A stretch of 64,000 bases of DNA, taken from positions 310,001 through 374,000 of the forward strand of contig NZ_WBJS01000003.1 in assembly GCF_009296265.1 (NCBI RefSeq), written 5' to 3'. Positions within the stretch are counted from its first letter, which is position 1, and each line of letters begins with the position of its first letter. Origin of the DNA: Thioclava sp. JE_KL1 (GTDB lineage: Bacteria; Pseudomonadota; Alphaproteobacteria; Rhodobacterales; Rhodobacteraceae). The translations under genes were made by a program, and so were the position numbers. A model generated the notes under the pieces. It made no database searches and was not told the DNA's origin. It saw only the letters and a program-made list of their open reading frames with translations. Of the stretch, positions 59,200-64,000 are shown in pieces.

Positions 59200-61716
59200 A
59201 TGCCCCGATACCAGTATGCGCGCGCGAGCTTTTTCGCGCTTTGCGCGGCACTCGCATTGAGCGGCTGCAAGAGTGACGCAGACAAGGCCGAAGCCCATTA
59301 CCAATCGGCCCAGACCCTTCTGGCCGAGGGCGATCCCGTCCGCGCGATGGTAGAGCTGCGCAACGTCTTCGAATATGACGGCACCCACAAGGCCGCGCGG
59401 CGCGCCTATGCCGATCTGCTGCTGGCGCAGGGACGCCTGCAGGAAGCCTTCAGCCAATATTTGCGTCTGCTCGAACAATATCCCGAGACGGTCGAGGTGC
59501 ATCGCATCCTTGCGGAGCTGTCGCTGCGCACGGGCAACCTGCCGCGCGCGCAGAAGCAGGTCGACGCGGTACTGGAACTCGCGCCCGACGATCCCGGCGC
59601 GCAGGCGGTGCAGCTCGCACTCGATCTGCGGCAGGCGAGCCTGTCGCGCGACACGGGCCGTCAGTCCGAGATCGCGGCGCAGGCCAAGGCGCTGACCGCG
59701 TCGCATCCCGAGATCCCGACCGGCTGGCATGTGCTGATCGACGCGCGCAACGCCCAGGGCGACGACGCCGCGACGCTTGCCGCCCTCGATGCGGCGCTGG
59801 CCCGCGATCCGGCGCAATACCGGCTGCAGGTTCTCAAGCTGGAACTGATCTCGAAGCGTGGTGAGAACGCAGAGATCGGCGCGCAGCTCGAAGTGATGCA
59901 GGGGCTATTCCCCGAGGACCCGAAAACCCGCACGGCCCTCATCGCGTGGTATGTGCTGCGCGACGATCCGGCGGGGGCGGCGCGCTTCCTACGCAAGCTC
60001 GCGACAGATCGCGACCAGCAGACGGGCGGCTATCTGGAACTCGTGCGCTTTCTGGCCCGCGCGAAAGGCGCCGAGGCTGCGCGGGCCGAACTCGACTCGC
60101 TGATCGCGCAGTCGAAGGGCGCGGCGAATGAGGCGATCTTCACCGCGATGCGCGCCGATCTGGATTTTCAGGCCGGGGACCGGGCGGCGGCTTTGACGCG
60201 GATGCAGGCGCTGATCGAAAGCCATCCCGACAGCGAAGAGATGCGCCAGCTGCGCTCGGCTTACGCCCGGATGCTCGACCATGACGGACAGCGAGATAAG
60301 GCGAAAACCGAGATCGCGGCCATCCTGAAAACCGATCCGACCAATGTCCCTGCCCTGCAGCAGCGCGCGGCGTGGCGGATCGAGGAGGATCGCCTCGATC
60401 TGGCGATTACCGACCTGCGCAGCGCGCTGCAGCAGGCCCCCGACAACCCGCAGACCCTGACCCTGCTGGGCGAGGCCGACCTGCGAGAAGGCGCGCCCGA
60501 TCTGGCGATGGGCCGCTTCAGCCAAGCCTATGATGCGGCGGGGCGCGCCGCGCCCGAGGCGATCCGCTATGTCGATTTCCTCTTCGCGCATGACCGCGCC
60601 AGCGCCGCGCGGACGGTTCTGGCCGAGGCCGTGGCGGTCACGCCCAACAGCCCCGGACTGCTCAAGCGGCAGGCCGATCTGGCGCTGGCCGATCGCGACT
60701 GGATGCTCGCCCATCGCATCGCGGACCGGCTTGCCGCATCGTCGGCTCCGGGCACGGAGGCGCTGGCGCAGTCGATCCGCGCCGCGATCCTGATGGGACG
60801 CGGCCGCAGCGAGAGCGCGATCGAGACCCTGAAAACCCTGGTGCAGATGCCCGCGACCGGCGAAGACGGCGTCACCACGGCCCCTGCGGTCTCGGCGGCG
60901 GCGGTCTCGGCCGTGGTGCAGGCGCAACTGGCGTCCGGGCGGGGCGGCGAGGCGCGCGCCTATCTTGAGGCGCAGTTGGACGAGCAACCCGGCAATCGCG
61001 GCCTGCGGCTGCTGGAGGCCAATCTCTGTGCAATTCAGGGCGACACCGACCGGGCAGAGACCGGGCTGCGTACGCTGATGTATGAAGACCCGGCCGATCC
61101 GCGCCCGGCCCGCCAGCTCTATCGCCTGCTTGCGGCCCAAGGGCGCGAAGGCGACGCGCTTGCCGTGATCGAGACCGCGCTGGAGAAGGCACCGCAGGCC
61201 GATCCGCTGCTGCTGCTCTACCGGGCGCGCTCGGAAGAGAAGTCGGGCCGGTTCGATGCGGCGATCGCGACCTATGACGATCTCTACACCCGCGACAGTG
61301 GCGATCTGATCGTGGCCAATAACCTCGCGAGCCTGCTGAGCACCCATCGCGACGACCGCCCCAGCCTCGAGCGCGCGGCGCAGATCGCGAAACGCTTCCG
61401 CGAGCGGCCCGAACCCGCCTTCAAGGACACCTATGGCTGGGCGGAATACCGGCTGGGCAATTACGGGGCCGCGCGCCCCCTTCTCGCCGCTGCCGCCGCC
61501 GGGCTGCCCGAGAACGCGCTCGCGCAATATCACTACGCCGCCGTGCTGATCGCGCTGGAAGAGACCGATCTGGCCGAAGCCGCCCTGCGCGATGCGCTGC
61601 GTCTTGCCGGAGAGCCGCTCCCGCCCGCAATGCGGGGCGCGCAGGCGCAGCTTGCGGCGCTGACCAGAGAGGGCTCGTCGGGCAACACCCCGCGCCCGGC
61701 CCCGGCCCAGCGCTGA
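59200..61716 (+). CDS. TPR-repeat lipoprotein of the exosortase/EPS system (PrsT-like)
   Basis: This 838-residue protein has a lipoprotein signal peptide with lipobox ALSGC and then many tetratricopeptide repeats across its length (for example AKAEAHYQSAQTLL-like first helix pairs and PDDPGAQAVQLAL). Such proteins occur in PEP-CTERM/exosortase loci and may assemble the export machinery on the envelope. I start at MPRYQYARASFF (59200), since the signal peptide begins there. It is followed closely by the exosortase gene. Confidence 0.87.
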   Translation: MPRYQYARASFFALCAALALSGCKSDADKAEAHYQSAQTLLAEGDPVRAMVELRNVFEYDGTHKAARRAYADLLLAQGRLQEAFSQYLRLLEQYPETVEVHRILAELSLRTGNLPRAQKQVDAVLELAPDDPGAQAVQLALDLRQASLSRDTGRQSEIAAQAKALTASHPEIPTGWHVLIDARNAQGDDAATLAALDAALARDPAQYRLQVLKLELISKRGENAEIGAQLEVMQGLFPEDPKTRTALIAWYVLRDDPAGAARFLRKLATDRDQQTGGYLELVRFLARAKGAEAARAELDSLIAQSKGAANEAIFTAMRADLDFQAGDRAAALTRMQALIESHPDSEEMRQLRSAYARMLDHDGQRDKAKTEIAAILKTDPTNVPALQQRAAWRIEEDRLDLAITDLRSALQQAPDNPQTLTLLGEADLREGAPDLAMGRFSQAYDAAGRAAPEAIRYVDFLFAHDRASAARTVLAEAVAVTPNSPGLLKRQADLALADRDWMLAHRIADRLAASSAPGTEALAQSIRAAILMGRGRSESAIETLKTLVQMPATGEDGVTTAPAVSAAAVSAVVQAQLASGRGGEARAYLEAQLDEQPGNRGLRLLEANLCAIQGDTDRAETGLRTLMYEDPADPRPARQLYRLLAAQGREGDALAVIETALEKAPQADPLLLLYRARSEEKSGRFDAAIATYDDLYTRDSGDLIVANNLASLLSTHRDDRPSLERAAQIAKRFRERPEPAFKDTYGWAEYRLGNYGAARPLLAAAAAGLPENALAQYHYAAVLIALEETDLAEAALRDALRLAGEPLPPAMRGAQAQLAALTREGSSGNTPRPAPAQR

Positions 61717-61796
61717 TTTTGTCTTTGGATCAAAGTTCTCGCGGGGTAAGCTCATGTTAAGCGCCGCGTCAGACGGCCTATGAGCGAGCAGTCGAG

Positions 61797-63377
61797 ATGA
61801 TCACCACGAGCCCCCCTCTGCGCGAGGTGCGTGCCCTGCCATGGGGTGCGCTCGGCCTGCTGTCGCTGGCCGTCCTCTCCTATCCGTTCTTCGCACTGGG
61901 GCTCGCGAGCCTCGGGGCCGCATGGTCCACGCCGGAATACAGCCACGGGCCGCTGATTCCGCTGATTTCGCTCTACCTTTTCGCCCGCGAACTGCATCAC
62001 GCACCGCTCACGCTGGAGGCCCGCCCGCAGCGCTGGCAAGGCGTTGCGGTGATCGCACTCGCCCTCGCCCTCGCCGTCTTCGGCAGCCGCGCGCAAATCG
62101 CCGATCTCGTGACCTATGCACTGATTATCTGGATGATGGGCGCGGTACTGCTGAGCATGGGCTGGCAGGCGGGCAAACGCCATTGGAAGCCGGTGCTGCA
62201 TCTGATCTTCATGCTGCCGCTGCCGCAGATCCTCTACTGGAAGCTCACCATCGCCCTGCAGCTCGTCTCGTCGGAGCTGGGCGTGATGCTGGTGCGCGCC
62301 GCCGACATCCCCGTGCACCTGAGCGGCAATGTGATCGATCTGGGCGTCTACAAGCTGCAGGTGGCCGATGCCTGTTCGGGGCTGCGCTATCTCTTCCCGA
62401 TCCTCAGCTTTTCCTACCTGTTCGGCATCCTCTATCGCGGTCCGTTCTGGCACAAAGCCGTGCTCTTCGCGATGGCCGCGCCTCTGACGGTGCTTCTGAA
62501 TTCGTTGCGCATCGGCATGGTCGCGATCCTTGTCGACGCCTACGGGATCGAACAGGCCGAGGGCTTCCTGCATGTCTTCGAGGGCTGGGTGATCTTCGGG
62601 GCGGCGATTGCGATCCTAAGCCTCACCGCGATCGGGCTGCAGCGGCTGGTGGCCGAGCCGAAACCGCTCTCCGAGGCGCTCGACCTCGATTATCGCCGTT
62701 TCGCGCCGGAAGCGCGTCGCTTGCGCAACCTCGCGCCGTCGCGCGATCTGGGGCTGGCGGTCGTCCTGACGGGGGTCGCGCTGGCGCTCTGGTCGGGCTT
62801 GCCGCAGATGACGACGCTCCCGCCGGAGCGCGCGCCGCTGTCGTCCTTCCCGACGCAGATCGATGGCTGGCAGGGCACGCGCCGCCCGCTGGAGCCTGCC
62901 ACTGAAACTGTGCTGGCAGCCAGCGATTATCTCAACGCGGTCTATGCCGACCCCGCTCAGGACGCGCCGGTGAACCTGTTTGTCGCGTGGTATGCCGATC
63001 AGAGCCAAGGCGACGGTATCCATTCCCCCGAGGTCTGCCTGCCGGTCGGCGGCTGGGAGGTCAGCGCCTTCCGTCCGCATCGCATCGCCCTGCCCCACCG
63101 CGCACCCTTCGAGGTCAACCGCGCGATCATCACCAAGGGGCTCAACCGGCAACTGGTCTATTACTGGTTCGACGGGCGTGGCCGCGCGATGACGAGCGAC
63201 TGGCGCGCGAAGCTGTCGGTGATCGTCGATGGCATCACGCGCGGGCGGACCGACGGCGCGCTGGTGCGCTATGTCACGCCGATCCGCCGCGACGAGGAAG
63301 TGCGCGCTGCCGACCGGCGGCTCACGCGCTTCATCGGGCAGTCGCTGCCCCGGCTGAGTGCCTCGATTCCGGATTGA
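61797..63377 (+). CDS. Exosortase fused to an EpsI domain (XrtD-like)
   Basis: This 526-residue protein has an N-terminal exosortase of about 8 membrane helices, with catalytic C193 in ADACSGLRYLFP, R238 in NSLRIGMVAIL and H259 in LHVFEGWVIFG. After about residue 310 an EpsI domain follows, with HSPEVCLPVGGW. Exosortases cleave C-terminal sorting tags; the EpsI fusion and lineage suggest the VPLPA-CTERM type, which is inference. No protein carrying such a tag lies in the window. Confidence 0.9.
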   Translation: MITTSPPLREVRALPWGALGLLSLAVLSYPFFALGLASLGAAWSTPEYSHGPLIPLISLYLFARELHHAPLTLEARPQRWQGVAVIALALALAVFGSRAQIADLVTYALIIWMMGAVLLSMGWQAGKRHWKPVLHLIFMLPLPQILYWKLTIALQLVSSELGVMLVRAADIPVHLSGNVIDLGVYKLQVADACSGLRYLFPILSFSYLFGILYRGPFWHKAVLFAMAAPLTVLLNSLRIGMVAILVDAYGIEQAEGFLHVFEGWVIFGAAIAILSLTAIGLQRLVAEPKPLSEALDLDYRRFAPEARRLRNLAPSRDLGLAVVLTGVALALWSGLPQMTTLPPERAPLSSFPTQIDGWQGTRRPLEPATETVLAASDYLNAVYADPAQDAPVNLFVAWYADQSQGDGIHSPEVCLPVGGWEVSAFRPHRIALPHRAPFEVNRAIITKGLNRQLVYYWFDGRGRAMTSDWRAKLSVIVDGITRGRTDGALVRYVTPIRRDEEVRAADRRLTRFIGQSLPRLSASIPD

Positions 63378-63383
63378 GCGGGC

Positions 63384-63677
63384 TTACGAGCCCAGCGCGA
63401 CGGTCCCGCCCCAGCAACCCGGGATCGGATTGCGAGTATCAAAGACAACCGGGCAGGTTTCCACGGCTTTGATCGCACGATCCACGCGCGCATCGGCCAT
63501 CGCGGGCGTCAGCCCGATCGCGAGCGCATGGGCCACCGGGTCATAAAGCGTGCGGCCCGTCAGATCAGCGGTCGCGTGAGGCGCGGCTTCGCGCAGATCA
63601 CCCGCGAGAGCAGAGCTGGCGACACCGGTCACAACCAGTGCGGTAAACGCCACCGCCGATGTTCTCCAATGCGCCAT
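63384..63677 (-). CDS. Small secreted hypothetical protein
   Basis: This 97-residue protein has a clear signal peptide (MAHWRTSAVAFTALVVTG through SSALAG) and a mature part of about 70 residues with two cysteines (VETCPVV and PIPGCWGG). I recognise no family and see no sorting tag. It converges on the exosortase gene with a 6-bp gap, which may mean nothing or may mean an EPS-linked role. Confidence 0.6.
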   Translation of the reverse strand: MAHWRTSAVAFTALVVTGVASSALAGDLREAAPHATADLTGRTLYDPVAHALAIGLTPAMADARVDRAIKAVETCPVVFDTRNPIPGCWGGTVALGS

Positions 63678-63836
63678 ACAAGTTCCAAGCCGAATGCTTA
63701 ACGATCTAGGGCGAACCGTCTCCCTGTCCGCCCCTTGAGTTTGTGGCGCAAATGGGGCGGCGCGCAACTGGAATCTTGGCGAAAATTGAGCGAAAAGAAC
63801 TATTTATAAGAAACAATTCCGCTCGATCTGCAGGCT

Positions 63837-64000
63837 TTATTTCCCCAGCTTGGAGAATATCCGATCATAGGCCGCAAGGAGCTGTCGGGCCGAGAAATCC
63901 CAAGACAGCGCATCGAGCACCCGCGCCCGGCCCAGCCGCCCCATCGAACGCGCGCGTTCGGGCGCCTCGATCAGGGCCGCGATCCGGGCGGCAAAGTCCC
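63837..64000 (-). CDS. Glycosyltransferase, C-terminal fragment cut by the window edge
   Basis: Only the last 54 codons are in the window. They translate to DFAARIAALIEAPERARSMG, then a LGRARVLDALSWDFSARQLL-like stretch ending in YDRIFSKLGK. This is the typical tail of family 4 (GT-B) glycosyltransferases, where residues after the donor site form closing helices. It fits the EPS locus. The catalytic region lies beyond position 64000. Confidence 0.7.
   Translation of the reverse strand, partial: DFAARIAALIEAPERARSMGRLGRARVLDALSWDFSARQLLAAYDRIFSKLGK

Noticed and set aside
1-64000. tRNA genes, CRISPR arrays, prophage or insertion sequences
   Set aside because: No cloverleaf-like sequence, no regular direct-repeat/spacer array, and no transposase, integrase or phage structural gene was seen. 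The repeats present are short structured intergenic elements.

Overview
The window reads as a contiguous, GC-rich chromosomal segment of an alphaproteobacterium, most likely a member of the Rhodobacterales (Rhodobacteraceae/Paracoccaceae). The evidence is the lptF-lptG-lptD-surA-pdxA-rsmA block, the DUF4167 protein, RNase E with an acidic insertion splitting its S1 domain, the DUF1476 zeta inhibitor of F1-ATPase, a corrinoid protein with DUF1638, and an exosortase/EPS locus. Coding density is high, many genes overlap by ATGA or GTGA, and I saw no rRNA, tRNA, CRISPR, prophage or IS element. The genus cannot be fixed from sequence reading alone.

Layout. 0-5.8 kb: ferredoxin-NADP reductase, a hemolysin III-type membrane protein, tgt, a metallo-beta-lactamase-fold protein, and pepA-holC on the minus strand. 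5.9-14.1 kb: LPS transport and envelope operon lptF-lptG-lptD-surA-pdxA-rsmA-GNAT. 14.1-23.6 kb: DUF4167, prmC-prfA, sufT, an old yellow enzyme, a SatD/DUF3307 pair behind a three-copy operator array, an IscA-type protein, tpiA, prfB and a P-loop kinase. 23.6-28.0 kb: an SDR, DUF2189, and a radical SAM plus UdgX pair behind a LexA box. 28.0-33.4 kb: ccdA, tusA, an FMN-riboswitch-controlled lumazine synthase, and rne. 33.4-38.7 kb: a DctB/DctD-like two-component pair and purQ-purS-purC. 38.7-45 kb: zeta inhibitor, betaine-homocysteine methyltransferase, a PA0069-type radical SAM gene with its own LexA box, a corrinoid protein, a small membrane protein, DUF1638 and a SulP transporter. 45-55.6 kb: HNH nuclease, esterase-alkA, an MFS transporter, Lrp/AsnC and trxB with a RES-domain protein, a VOC protein, and the minus-strand run HAD-MaoC-ribF-YcgN-threonine aldolase. 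55.6-64 kb: exopolysaccharide/exosortase locus (tyrosine autokinase, Wzc-like chain-length protein, ExeA-like ATPase, TPR lipoprotein, exosortase-EpsI fusion, small secreted protein, truncated glycosyltransferase).

Most notable signals. (1) Two radical SAM genes each carry a GTTC-N7-GTTC LexA box over a well-formed promoter; one is co-transcribed with UdgX, a uracil-DNA crosslinking protein. (2) SatD, a nucleotidyl-cyclase-like domain joined to a helix-turn-helix, lies behind three 18-bp inverted repeats spaced exactly 30 bp apart that cover its promoter. (3) The promoters of all three of these genes place the predicted transcription start on the start codon, suggesting leaderless mRNAs. (4) The DctD-like regulator lacks the sigma54-contacting GAFTGA loop. 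(5) Two families of structured intergenic repeats lie mostly at gene 3' ends.
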